From contig DFRY01000040.1 in NCBI GenBank assembly GCA_002378845.1, forward strand, positions 28,371 to 37,296: a DNA stretch of 8,926 nucleotides, written 5' to 3'. Both the position numbers and the translations under genes were made by a program. Each line of letters opens with the position of its first letter. Position 1 is the stretch's first letter. Positions 1 to 6,502 of the stretch are shown piece after piece. The notes below the pieces were generated by a model, which had not been told where the DNA came from, made no database searches, and worked only from the letters and a program-made list of their open reading frames with translations. This DNA is from Ruminococcaceae bacterium UBA3451. Lineage in GTDB: Bacteria; Bacillota; Clostridia; Oscillospirales; Acutalibacteraceae.

Positions 1-585
1 TACCGTCGCTTCATCCAAATTTCGATTCATTTCGGTCTGAATAACCCCCGGCGCAATACAGTTCACCTGAATTCCGGAAGGGCCAACCTCCTTAGCGAGC
101 GCTTTGGTCAGGCCGATCACCGCCGCTTTGGCCGCGGAATAATGCACTTCGCATGAAGCGCCAACCTGCCCCCACATGGACGAAATATTAATGATTTTTC
201 CACTCTTATTATGAATCATAAAGGGAAGCGCACACTGGCAGCAGTGGAACACGCCTTTTACGTCCACATCGAACATTCTGTCCCAGTCCTGCACGGTAAT
301 ATCGGTAAATAACTTTTGCTGGGCAATGCCCGCGTTGTTCACCAGAACATCGACCCCGCCGGCAAAAGCAAACATGCGCTCCACCTGCTCCCTGTCCGAC
401 ACATCGGCGCGAAACAGGCACGCACACCCCATACCATGAGTTTTATTCAATTCCGCCGCCAAATATTCCGCCTCTTTTTCCGATGCGGAATAGTTCACAA
501 TCACGCGGAATCCGTTTGAGGCAAGGCGGCGCGCAACGGCGCTGCCGATTCCCCGCGATGCGCCGGTAACCAGTGCGGTTTTCAT
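1..585 (-). CDS. Short-chain dehydrogenase/reductase, FabG-like (partial, 3' end missing)
   Basis: NAD(P)H-dependent SDR oxidoreductase. It reads open from an ATG at 585 to the left edge, giving 195 residues; typical FabG-like proteins are about 240-250, so roughly 50 C-terminal residues lie outside the window. Visible motifs are the Rossmann glycine motif TGASRGIG (residues 7-14), NNAG (83-86), and the catalytic Ser136, Tyr149 and Lys153 within ISSMWGQVG...YSAAK, followed by the PG motif (179-180). The Asn normally found in the N-S-Y-K tetrad aligns with Asp108 (DVDVKGVF). An AAGGGGG ribosome binding site precedes the ATG, and the start lies 23 bp after the rsmE stop, so the two are probably cotranscribed. 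The sequence around NNAGIAQQKLFTDIT and SSMWGQVGASCEVHYSAAK resembles, from memory, the Firmicute group related to YmfI, the elongation factor P 5-aminopentanone reductase. That assignment is an inference; a generic 3-oxoacyl-ACP reductase is the alternative. The SDR family itself is certain. Confidence 0.92.
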   Translation of the reverse strand, partial: MKTALVTGASRGIGSAVARRLASNGFRVIVNYSASEKEAEYLAAELNKTHGMGCACLFRADVSDREQVERMFAFAGGVDVLVNNAGIAQQKLFTDITVQDWDRMFDVDVKGVFHCCQCALPFMIHNKSGKIINISSMWGQVGASCEVHYSAAKAAVIGLTKALAKEVGPSGIQVNCIAPGVIQTEMNRNLDEATV

Positions 586-608
586 TTTCTCTTCCCCCTT
601 AACTTAGG

Positions 609-1331
609 CTACATATTGCCGGACGCCAGCATAATTGCCGCCAGCGCCGCGATAGGTGCGGTTTCCGTGCGAAGAATCCGCGCGCCGAGCGTTCCGATTT
701 TCCCGCCGTTCTGCACCGCGTAATCCACTTCGGCCTGTTCAAACCCGCCTTCCGGCCCGATAAATACGGCCAAGTTCCCCGTTTCCCGGTTTACCAGTTC
801 CGCAATGCTTTGCCCACCGCCCTCGAAAAATAAAAGGATTTCCCCGTTTTGTGCCGCTTCCTGTACTGCTGCTTTAAAGCCGGTCATCTGGTCAACCTGA
901 GGGATCACTCCACGCCCGCTCTGCTTTGCGGCTTCTTCCGCAATTTTTTGCCAGCGCGCCGTTTTTTTCGCCGCAGACTTTTCATCCGGTTTGGAAACAC
1001 ACCGTGCAGTCATAACCGGGACAATACGCACCGCGCCCGTTTCCACCGCTTTCTGCACAATGCTGTCCATTTTATCGGCCTTGGGCATTCCCTGGTACAC
1101 GGTTACCTTTACGCTCGGTTCGGCGACCGTCCTGCAAAAATTTAAAACCCGCACGGTCACTTCGCCGTCCGAAATTTCTTCGATTTCACACTGATAGTCC
1201 GTTCCGATGCTATCGCACAAAACCAGGTTTTCCCCCGGCTGCATGCGAAGGGAACGGGAAATATGCCGGGCGTCTTCCCCGGTAATTACCGCCGTTTCTT
1301 CCGGAACATAGTTGATAAAAAATCTGGGCAT
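609..1331 (-). CDS. rsmE: 16S rRNA (uracil-1498-N3)-methyltransferase RsmE
   Basis: SAM-dependent SPOUT methyltransferase that makes m3U1498 in 16S rRNA of the small ribosomal subunit; cytoplasmic. The product is 240 residues, normal for the family. The N-terminal PUA-like RNA-binding part (about 1-70) contains ARHISRSLRMQPGE (21-34). The SPOUT domain follows, with KADKMDSIVQKAVETG (84-99), ARWQKIAEEAAKQSGR (125-140), the cofactor-knot motif IGPEGGF (191-197) and LGARILRTETA (215-225). The ATG at 1331 is preceded by a GAGGTGAAGG ribosome binding site and by an extended -10 promoter. The gene is first of a likely two-gene operon with the downstream dehydrogenase. I see nothing abnormal in it. 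Confidence 0.96.
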   Translation of the reverse strand: MPRFFINYVPEETAVITGEDARHISRSLRMQPGENLVLCDSIGTDYQCEIEEISDGEVTVRVLNFCRTVAEPSVKVTVYQGMPKADKMDSIVQKAVETGAVRIVPVMTARCVSKPDEKSAAKKTARWQKIAEEAAKQSGRGVIPQVDQMTGFKAAVQEAAQNGEILLFFEGGGQSIAELVNRETGNLAVFIGPEGGFEQAEVDYAVQNGGKIGTLGARILRTETAPIAALAAIMLASGNM

Positions 1332-1359
1332 ACCTTCACCTCAATCATAATATGGCTAA

Positions 1360-1388
1360 ATTATAGCATACGAAAAAAAAATAATAAA
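1360..1388 (-). promoter_or_regulatory. Promoter of rsmE (extended -10)
   Basis: Reading leftward there is a perfect TATAAT (1360-1365) preceded by TGC, giving an extended -10 (TGnTATAAT). The -35 candidate at 1383-1388 (TTTATT) is weak, which fits an extended -10 promoter. The -10 ends about 28 bp before the rsmE ATG, so the leader is short. Confidence 0.7.
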
Positions 1389-1403
1389 CAGGTTCGTAAA
1401 GGG

Positions 1404-1432
1404 TTGCATTTCTCCATCGGCAAAACTATACT
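1404..1432 (+). promoter_or_regulatory. Promoter of the class I methyltransferase gene
   Basis: TTGCAT (1404-1409) and TATACT (1427-1432) are separated by 17 bp and lie upstream of the methyltransferase ATG at 1471. It is back to back with the rsmE promoter, and the two -35 regions are only about 15 bp apart, so the divergent genes share one control region. Confidence 0.6.
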
Positions 1433-1470
1433 TTTCAAAACGAATCAATAAATACCGGAGGTGCGGCAAA

Positions 1471-2139
1471 ATGGCAGATAACTTTTCCGTTTCCGATTCC
1501 CCTACGGAGTATGCCCAATGTATAACTGACTGTTACGGGTTCCGGCAAATCTCGTTCTCGGAATTTTTCTTAAAAGCGCGTACTCTGCTGGCAAACCAAA
1601 ACAGCCGTACCGTATTGGACATGGGCTGCGGCAGCGGGGCACACAGCATCTATTTAGCCGAACAAGGATTTGAAGTGTATGCCTCCGACCTGGACTGCCG
1701 GGCGATTCGGGAAAACATGGCACGGCACGGCGGAGCGGAAATCAAAATCTGCGAACACAGCTTTACCGCCATTCCTTATCCGAACGGCTTTTTCGCCGCC
1801 GTTTTTTGCCTTTCTACTATTCATCATGCGCGGTTGGAAGAGATAAACAAGGGCATTGCGGAAATTTACCGGGTGTTAAAGCCCGGCGGCTGCTTTATAT
1901 TTGACATTCTTTCCGATCAGGATGAATCCTGCGGGCTGGGAAATGAACTGGAGGACCACACTTTTGTCGGTTCGCGGGAAGGGGAAGAAACAATTCCGCA
2001 CCATTATACCAATGAACCGGAATTAAAAAGTCTGCTGGGTTCCTTTTCGAAAGTTAACGCGTATCGCAGTGTGTACCGTCTGGCATGGAACGGAAAAACC
2101 TGCACGACGAAATGCTTTGACGTTATTGCGTTGAAATAG
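1471..2139 (+). CDS. Class I SAM-dependent methyltransferase (substrate unknown)
   Basis: Rossmann-fold methyltransferase of 222 residues. Motif I is VLDMGCGSG (48-56), followed by the acidic end of strand beta2, SDLD (72-75). The post-motif region FFAAVFCLSTIHH spans 107-119, and motif III contains RVLKPGG (134-140). A PHHY segment (176-179) in the C-terminal third is shared, from memory, with many Methyltransf_11-type proteins. The start is supported by GGAGGTG at 1457-1463, 7 bp before the ATG. It is the only plus-strand gene here, is transcribed divergently from rsmE and converges on the purine permease. No neighbour points to a substrate; a small molecule is as likely as a macromolecule. 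The fold is clear, the role is not. Confidence 0.9.
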   Translation: MADNFSVSDSPTEYAQCITDCYGFRQISFSEFFLKARTLLANQNSRTVLDMGCGSGAHSIYLAEQGFEVYASDLDCRAIRENMARHGGAEIKICEHSFTAIPYPNGFFAAVFCLSTIHHARLEEINKGIAEIYRVLKPGGCFIFDILSDQDESCGLGNELEDHTFVGSREGEETIPHHYTNEPELKSLLGSFSKVNAYRSVYRLAWNGKTCTTKCFDVIALK

Positions 2140-2148
2140 CCGGAATAT

Positions 2149-2182
2149 AAAAAACAGCCCCGTACCGAACGGTACGGAGCTG
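2149..2182 (-). terminator. Intrinsic terminator of the purine permease gene
   Basis: The inner stem CCGTACC/GGTACGG (2160-2166 with 2171-2177, loop of 4) is extended by CAGC/GCTG (2155-2158 with 2179-2182) across one mismatch. On the minus strand it is followed by six U residues (2149-2154), a good rho-independent terminator. On the plus strand no U run follows, so it is a weaker stop for the convergent methyltransferase gene. Confidence 0.88.
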
Positions 2183-2200
2183 CCAAAAAGGATAGCAAAA

Positions 2201-3643
2201 TTAGAGAAGTGCAAGAATTACAAAGTTCAGCACAAACAGGCCGGTTGCAACCCAAAGAATCGGATGAATCTCTTTTGCCTTGCCGCGAACTACTTTGATG
2301 ATGCAGTAGAAAATGAAGCCAGCAGCAATACCGTAGGAAATGCTGTAGCAGAATGCCATGAACACGCTGGCGAAGAATGCCGGAATTGCATCTTCCAAGC
2401 TTGTCCACTCGATTTCCTTAAAGGAGCTGAGCATCATAACACCAACTGCAATCAATGCCGGAGCAGTAGCAGCGGAAGGAACCGCGCTGACAAGCGGAGC
2501 AAGGAATGCGCTGACAACAAACAGCAGGGCGGTTACTACGCTGGTCAGACCGGTACGGCCGCCTGCGCCAATGCCCGCTGCGCTTTCAACATAAGTTGTG
2601 GTGTTGGAAGTACCGAAAATAGCACCGATGGAAGTTGCAGTTGCATCTGCAAACAGAGCCTTGTCCATTTTGGATTTAAAGCCGTTGCCGGTTTCCAGTT
2701 CTTTCTGGTCTTCTGCGCTGAAAATTCCGGTTTTGCGGCCCGTGCCGATGAAGGTACCAATGGTATCAAACGTATCGGAAAGGCTGAAAGCGAAAATGGT
2801 CATTAATACGAGCGGAATTTTGGAAGCGTCTGCAAACAGGGAACCAATACCGGGGTTGCCGAATGCTGCGCCGAAAGTTTGCGGAAGCTGGGAAACCGCT
2901 TCGCCGATTCCCATAGTCTGCCCCATTGTGGTAAGGCCGAGCGGAATGCCGAGAATGGTTGTTACAACAATGCTGATTAAGATAGCGCCCTTTACATTTT
3001 TCACAAGAAGGATGAAGGTAAGAGCAAGTCCAATTAAAGCAAGCCAAACAGCCGGGGTGTTTAAGGTAACAATTGCCGGAACCGCTGCGCTGGAAGCAAT
3101 GACCGTCTTGCTGTCAAGCAGAGTGTAGGTACCCGGGTCGGATGTGAACTGAATCAGGCCGGCGTTTTTCACGCCGATGTAGGCAATGAAAATACCGATA
3201 CCGCCGCCGATTGCATTCTGAAGGCTTTCCGGAATTGCTTTGATGATTAATTTACGAACTTTGGTTACGGTAATCATAATATTGATTAAACCGCAGATGA
3301 AAACCATGGCGAGTGCTTCCTGCCATTTAAAACCGAGGCCGAAGCAAACAGTGAATACGAAGAACGCATTCAGACCCATGCCCGGAGCCTGCGCGTACGG
3401 CACGTTTGCAAACAAGCCCATAACTAATGTGCCGATAACCGAAGCGATGATGGTTGCAAGGAAAACCGCTCCCCAAGGCATGCCGGTTTGTGAAAGCATG
3501 GTCGGGTTTACAATGATGATGTACGCCATTGCAAAGAAAGTAGTTAAGCCTGCGCCGACTTCTGTGCGGACATTCGTGTGATTTCCTTTTAAGTCAAAGA
3601 AATCACCCTTTGGATGGTACGCTGTTCCTGTGCTGCCTGCCAT
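2201..3643 (-). CDS. NCS2-family purine permease (AzgA/PbuG type)
   Basis: Polytopic inner-membrane transporter of 480 residues, probably importing hypoxanthine/guanine or adenine by proton symport. The family is recognised by VRTEVGAGLTTFFAMAYIIIVNP (25-47), YAQAPGMGLNAFF (83-95), FSLSDTFDTIGTFIGTGRK (286-304) and NTTTYVESAAGIGAGGRTG (347-365), all characteristic of the AzgA/PbuG/PbuO branch of NCS2 rather than the uracil or xanthine branch. Many hydrophobic segments lie between about residues 28 and 478. The ATG at 3643 follows a strong AGGAGG. The gene has its own promoter, a leader with a terminator-like hairpin, and its own terminator, so it is monocistronic. In Bacillus, PbuG genes are controlled by a purine riboswitch; I could not recognise that aptamer here. 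The exact purine cannot be told from the sequence. Confidence 0.93.
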   Translation of the reverse strand: MAGSTGTAYHPKGDFFDLKGNHTNVRTEVGAGLTTFFAMAYIIIVNPTMLSQTGMPWGAVFLATIIASVIGTLVMGLFANVPYAQAPGMGLNAFFVFTVCFGLGFKWQEALAMVFICGLINIMITVTKVRKLIIKAIPESLQNAIGGGIGIFIAYIGVKNAGLIQFTSDPGTYTLLDSKTVIASSAAVPAIVTLNTPAVWLALIGLALTFILLVKNVKGAILISIVVTTILGIPLGLTTMGQTMGIGEAVSQLPQTFGAAFGNPGIGSLFADASKIPLVLMTIFAFSLSDTFDTIGTFIGTGRKTGIFSAEDQKELETGNGFKSKMDKALFADATATSIGAIFGTSNTTTYVESAAGIGAGGRTGLTSVVTALLFVVSAFLAPLVSAVPSAATAPALIAVGVMMLSSFKEIEWTSLEDAIPAFFASVFMAFCYSISYGIAAGFIFYCIIKVVRGKAKEIHPILWVATGLFVLNFVILALL

Positions 3644-3661
3644 AATTTCTTTCCTCCTAAA

Positions 3662-3693
3662 AAATAAAATTGCCCGACAAATTTTTTGCCGGG
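3662..3693 (-). promoter_or_regulatory. Terminator-like hairpin in the leader of the purine permease
   Basis: On the minus strand, CCCGGCAAA (3685-3693) pairs with TTTGTCGGG (3673-3681) through 9 bp including one G-U, with a 3-nt loop. It is followed by CAATTTTATTTTTT, running directly into the AGGAGG of the permease. It lies inside the transcribed leader, about 15 nt after the predicted start of transcription. This could be an attenuator, a partial terminator or an RBS-accessibility element. No clear antiterminator partner is visible. Confidence 0.5.
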
Positions 3694-3716
3694 TAATACC
3701 GCTGTTATTTACTTAC

Positions 3717-3745
3717 ATTATAAGGAGTTCTTTTCGATTGCACAA
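3717..3745 (-). promoter_or_regulatory. Promoter of the purine permease gene
   Basis: TTGTGC (3740-3745) and a perfect TATAAT (3717-3722) are separated by 17 bp on the minus strand. Transcription would start near 3710, giving a leader of about 67 nt before the ATG at 3643. The gene-free stretch 3644-3966 holds this promoter, the leader hairpin and, at its far end, the terminator of the TM2 gene. Apart from an AT-rich 10-bp inverted repeat (TGCAGATTTT at 3819-3828 with AAAATCTGCA at 3863-3872), I see nothing else in it. Confidence 0.72.
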
Positions 3746-3898
3746 TGTCATATTTACACAAACTTTTTGAACTGGAAACAATTTATTCATACTTTTTGGG
3801 CGAATAATCATACGCAATTGCAGATTTTACCTTTTTTTTACTGTATAATGCTTGGATTTAAAAAAATCTGCATGATTGTAAAATCGAATTGCAGGCGC

Positions 3899-3942
3899 AA
3901 AAAAACGGTGGTTTCGAAAACTTTCGAACGGAACCACCGTTT
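3899..3942 (-). terminator. Intrinsic terminator of the TM2-protein gene
   Basis: An 11-bp perfect stem, AAACGGTGGTT (3903-3913) with AACCACCGTTT (3932-3942), encloses an inner palindromic stem TTCGAA/TTCGAA. On the minus strand the stem runs into seven U residues (3899-3905). It lies 24 bp after the stop codon of the TM2 gene. Confidence 0.88.
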
Positions 3943-3966
3943 CTAAAGAGTATAACAATTCGGCAC

Positions 3967-4365
3967 TTACTGCTTTAAGGGCAGACCCTGGGAATCCGTA
4001 AAACTGCCGCACGCAATTGTAATCACATCGACCAGCCAGCCGATTCCAAACAGCCCTGCTGTAAAAAGGTACAGAACGCCCGTACCGATTTTCCCGACAT
4101 AAAAACGGTGCACACCCAGTCCGCCGACAAAGAAGCAAAGCAAAAATGCAATCCAGCGGTTCAAGGGTGAAATAGGGTACGGGTATTGGGCAGGGTAACC
4201 CGGCTGTGCGTTGTACACAGGCTGCGAATCGTACATCGGTTGTGAATCGTACATTGGCTGTGCATTATACACCGGCGGTGTATTGGGCTGGGGCAGCGGT
4301 GCACCGCAGCCGTTGCAGAAAGTCGCCCCATTCGGATTGTCTCGGCCGCATTTTGTACAGATCAT
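3967..4365 (-). CDS. Zinc-ribbon and TM2 domain membrane protein
   Basis: Small membrane protein of 132 residues. An N-terminal zinc ribbon has Cys3, Cys6, Cys17 and Cys20 (two CxxC pairs). A Pro/Tyr/Gln-rich linker (about 25-66) contains four hexapeptide repeats (32-55). The C-terminal TM2 domain (about 67-120) has two membrane segments joined by GVHRFYVGKIGTG (84-96), the typical polar turn of TM2 proteins, and an Asp at 113 in the second segment. Function is unknown for bacterial TM2 proteins; the linker suggests a flexible tether between the ribbon and the membrane. The ATG at 4365 is preceded by AAGGGGG and a near-consensus promoter. It has its own terminator, so it is a single-gene unit. 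A palindrome over the promoter suggests a dedicated repressor. Confidence 0.88.
   Translation of the reverse strand: MICTKCGRDNPNGATFCNGCGAPLPQPNTPPVYNAQPMYDSQPMYDSQPVYNAQPGYPAQYPYPISPLNRWIAFLLCFFVGGLGVHRFYVGKIGTGVLYLFTAGLFGIGWLVDVITIACGSFTDSQGLPLKQ
4201..4272 (-). repeat. Four tandem 18-bp repeats inside the TM2-protein gene
   Basis: Four consecutive 18-bp units encode VYNAQP, MYDSQP, MYDSQP and VYNAQP (residues 32-55), followed by a decayed fifth unit, GYPAQY. The two inner units differ by only a few bases, which suggests recent duplication within a low-complexity linker. Confidence 0.85.
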
Positions 4366-4376
4366 TTTTTATCCCC

Positions 4377-4427
4377 CTTAATATACTACCTATTACATAG
4401 TATATTAAGCCTGCAAACATTTGTCAA
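4377..4427 (-). promoter_or_regulatory. Promoter with overlapping operator-like palindrome, TM2 gene
   Basis: A consensus -35 TTGACA (4422-4427) lies 17 bp from TATACT (4399-4404) on the minus strand. A perfect 12-bp inverted repeat, CTTAATATACTA (4377-4388) and TAGTATATTAAG (4398-4409), spaced by 9 bp, covers the -10 and the start of transcription. A dimeric repressor bound there would block RNA polymerase. The general shape recalls operators of GntR/YtrA-type regulators, but I cannot name the protein and none is encoded in the window. Confidence 0.75.
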
Positions 4428-4478
4428 TGAAAATTATTTCATGTAATTCCTGTTTCAGCAGTCCGCACCGTAATAAAT

Positions 4479-4500
4479 ATCCCCCGATTAGTCGGGGGAT
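4479..4500. terminator. Second hairpin behind the pckG terminator
   Basis: A 9-bp perfect stem, ATCCCCCGA/TCGGGGGAT (4479-4487 with 4492-4500), has a 4-nt TTAG loop. It lies 14 bp beyond the main pckG terminator hairpin. The minus-strand tail ATTTATTA is only weakly U-rich, so it may be a backup terminator or a barrier between pckG and the TM2 promoter. Confidence 0.5.
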
Positions 4501-4508
4501 TAAAATAT

Positions 4509-4541
4509 AAAAAAGCGGCACCCCGAAAATCGGGATGCCGC
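4509..4541 (-). terminator. Intrinsic terminator of pckG
   Basis: A 12-bp stem (4515-4526 with 4530-4541, one G-U pair on the minus strand, 3-nt loop) is GC-rich and followed by six U residues (4509-4514). It starts 16 bp after the pckG stop codon. Confidence 0.92.
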
Positions 4542-4557
4542 CGGAAACCGTGAAAAA

Positions 4558-6321
4558 TTACTTCAGGTTGTGCTTCAGAATATCGAGCTGCTCTTTCAGT
4601 TCGCCCGGCAGTTTGTCGCCGAACTTTGTGTAGAACTCTTCAATACCGTCTGCTTCTTTTACCCACTGGTCATTCTTTACTTCGAGAATGCCCTTGAGGG
4701 TGTCGAGGCTGAAGTCAAGACCTTCAAGGTTAATGTCTTCTGCCTTCGGAACAAAGCCAATCGGTGTTTCGACTGCGTCAGCCTTGCCTTCGCAGCGGTT
4801 GATGATCCACTCGAGAACGCGGAGGTTATCGCCGAAGCCCGGCCAAATGAAGTGGCCTTCGTCGTCAAGACGGAACCAGTTTACATTAAAGACCTTCGGA
4901 GCATTTTCACCGAGGGTTTTGCCCATTTCGATCCAATGCTTGAAGTAATCGCCCATGTGGTAGCCGCAGAAAGGCAGCATAGCCATTGGGTCGCGGCGTA
5001 CTACGCCGACTGCGCCGGTTGCGGCTGCAGTTGTTTCAGAAGCCATAATGGAACCGACAAATACGCCGTTGTTCCAGTCGCGGGACTGGTATACCAGCGG
5101 AGTGGTCTGTGCGCGGCGGCCGCCGAAGATAATGGCGGAAATCGGCACGCCTTCGCCCTTGTCGAATTCAGGGCTGATGCACGGGCAGTTCTTAGCCGGT
5201 GCGGTAAAGCGGCTGTTCGGATGAGCACCCTTCTGGTCAGAAGTTGTGCCGTCCCACGGCTCGCCCTTCCAGTTGATAGCGTTCTTCGGCGGGTTCTTGT
5301 CAAGACCTTCCCACCATACGGTGTTGTCGTCAAGATTTTGTACCACGTTGGTGAAGATTGTGCCGGACTTCGTGGAAGCAAGTGCATTCGGGTTGGACTT
5401 TGCATTGGTGCCCGGTGCAACGCCGAAGAAGCCGTTTTCCGGGTTAATTGCATACAGTCTGCCGTCTTCGCCAGGACGCATCCAAGCAATATCGTCGCCG
5501 ACTGTCCAAACCTTGTAGCCCTTCTTCAGGTAGCCTTCCGGCGGAATCAGCATGGCGAGGTTTGTCTTGCCGCAAGCAGACGGGAAAGCAGCGGCAACAT
5601 ATTTGATTTCACCCTTCGGATTCTGGATACCGAGGATGAGCATGTGCTCAGCCATCCATCCCTGGGTTTTGCCAAGGTAGGAAGCGATACGCAGGGCAAA
5701 GCACTTTTTGCCGAGCAGTACGTTTCCGCCGTAACCGGAGTTAACGGAAATAATGGTGTTGTCCTCCGGGAAGTGGCAGATGTATCTCTTTTCCGCATCG
5801 ATTTCGCACTTGCAGTGCAGGCCGCGAACCCAATCGTTGCTGTCGCCGAGGGTATCCCATACCTTCTGGCCTACACGAGCCATGATGCTCATGTTCAATA
5901 CAACGTAGATGGAGTCGGTCAGCTCAACACCGATTTGAGCGAGAGGGGAACCGATGGGGCCCATGGAATACGGAATAACATACATGGTGCGGCCTTTGTA
6001 GCTGCCTCTTGCAATGTCGTAAAGCATTTTGTATGCTTCTGCCGGTGCCTTCCAGTGGTTGGTCGGGCCTGCATCCTCTTCCTTGCGGGAGCAGATGAAG
6101 GTTCTGTCCTCTACACGGGCAACGTCGTTCACCGCAGTGCGGTGCAGGTAGCATCCCGGGAGCTTCTCCTGGTTTAATTTGATGATTTCTCCTGTAGAGC
6201 AGGCTTCGGCACGAAGTGCTTCGAGCTGTTCCTCGGAGCCGTCAATCCAGACCAATTTGTCCGGACAAACGAGGGTTTTCATTTCGTCAATCCAACTGAG
6301 TACTGACTTGTTATTTGTCAT
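4558..6321 (-). CDS. pckG: Phosphoenolpyruvate carboxykinase (GTP)
   Basis: Cytosolic enzyme interconverting oxaloacetate + GTP and phosphoenolpyruvate + GDP + CO2 (EC 4.1.1.32), at the gluconeogenic or anaplerotic node. The product has 587 residues, in the usual range for the GTP class. The signature FPSACGKTN (246-254) is the GTP-PEPCK P-loop with its reactive Cys250. VGDDIAWMRPGEDGRLYAINPENGFFGVAPGT (274-305) carries the metal-binding Asp region. His226 (AEHMLILG) and Lys205/206 (LLGKK) fit the Mn ligands, and FGGRRAQTTPL (399-409) and YQSRDWNNGVFVGS (411-424) are further family blocks. The ATG at 6321 follows AAGGAG. A small GGCC stem (6337-6348) lies just upstream of that site. The gene has its own promoter and terminator and looks like an independent unit. 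No residue appears to be missing. Confidence 0.97.
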   Translation of the reverse strand: MTNNKSVLSWIDEMKTLVCPDKLVWIDGSEEQLEALRAEACSTGEIIKLNQEKLPGCYLHRTAVNDVARVEDRTFICSRKEEDAGPTNHWKAPAEAYKMLYDIARGSYKGRTMYVIPYSMGPIGSPLAQIGVELTDSIYVVLNMSIMARVGQKVWDTLGDSNDWVRGLHCKCEIDAEKRYICHFPEDNTIISVNSGYGGNVLLGKKCFALRIASYLGKTQGWMAEHMLILGIQNPKGEIKYVAAAFPSACGKTNLAMLIPPEGYLKKGYKVWTVGDDIAWMRPGEDGRLYAINPENGFFGVAPGTNAKSNPNALASTKSGTIFTNVVQNLDDNTVWWEGLDKNPPKNAINWKGEPWDGTTSDQKGAHPNSRFTAPAKNCPCISPEFDKGEGVPISAIIFGGRRAQTTPLVYQSRDWNNGVFVGSIMASETTAAATGAVGVVRRDPMAMLPFCGYHMGDYFKHWIEMGKTLGENAPKVFNVNWFRLDDEGHFIWPGFGDNLRVLEWIINRCEGKADAVETPIGFVPKAEDINLEGLDFSLDTLKGILEVKNDQWVKEADGIEEFYTKFGDKLPGELKEQLDILKHNLK

Positions 6322-6370
6322 AACTTTTCTCCTTCCGGCCCAATGGCCTAACTAAAACGAAATTAGATCC

Positions 6371-6399
6371 ATTATAATACATTGTTCCTCTGGAATTAA
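6371..6399 (-). promoter_or_regulatory. Probable promoter of pckG
   Basis: A perfect TATAAT (6371-6376) has a weak TTAATT (6394-6399) 17 bp upstream on the minus strand. The -10 lies about 50 bp before the ATG. Immediately upstream of the -35 are two direct copies of CAAATTG (6403-6409 and 6411-6417), a possible activator or repressor site. The rest of the gap up to the tsaD stop (6418-6502) is AT-rich and shows no strong terminator. Confidence 0.6.
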
Positions 6400-6502
6400 T
6401 TACAATTTGGCAATTTGTTAATTTTTTAGCAGATTTTTTTCATTTTAGAACCAAATGTATAAATATCCATTTATTCATCGAATATTAGGAATAATTGCAT
6501 AT

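Noticed and set aside
3644..3840. A purine riboswitch upstream of the permease
   Set aside because: I looked for the conserved junction and loop sequences on the minus strand and did not find them; only a terminator-like hairpin is present and the predicted leader is too short for a full aptamer before it.
3844..3946. A small RNA on the plus strand starting from TATAAT at 3844
   Set aside because: No acceptable -35 lies at 16-18 bp, and the hairpin at its end has a U run only on the minus strand, where it serves the TM2 gene.
4570..6177. A 535-codon open frame on the plus strand opposite pckG
   Set aside because: It lies wholly antisense to an intact, fully recognisable pckG, its product matches no family I know, and it has no promoter or ribosome binding site of its own. 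Long antisense frames are common opposite GC-third-position-biased genes.
6455..6478. An AT-rich hairpin (ATAAAT/ATTTAT with an outer ATG/CAT) after tsaD as a terminator
   Set aside because: The stem is short and A/T only, with a mismatch, and no U run follows within the expected distance on the minus strand.
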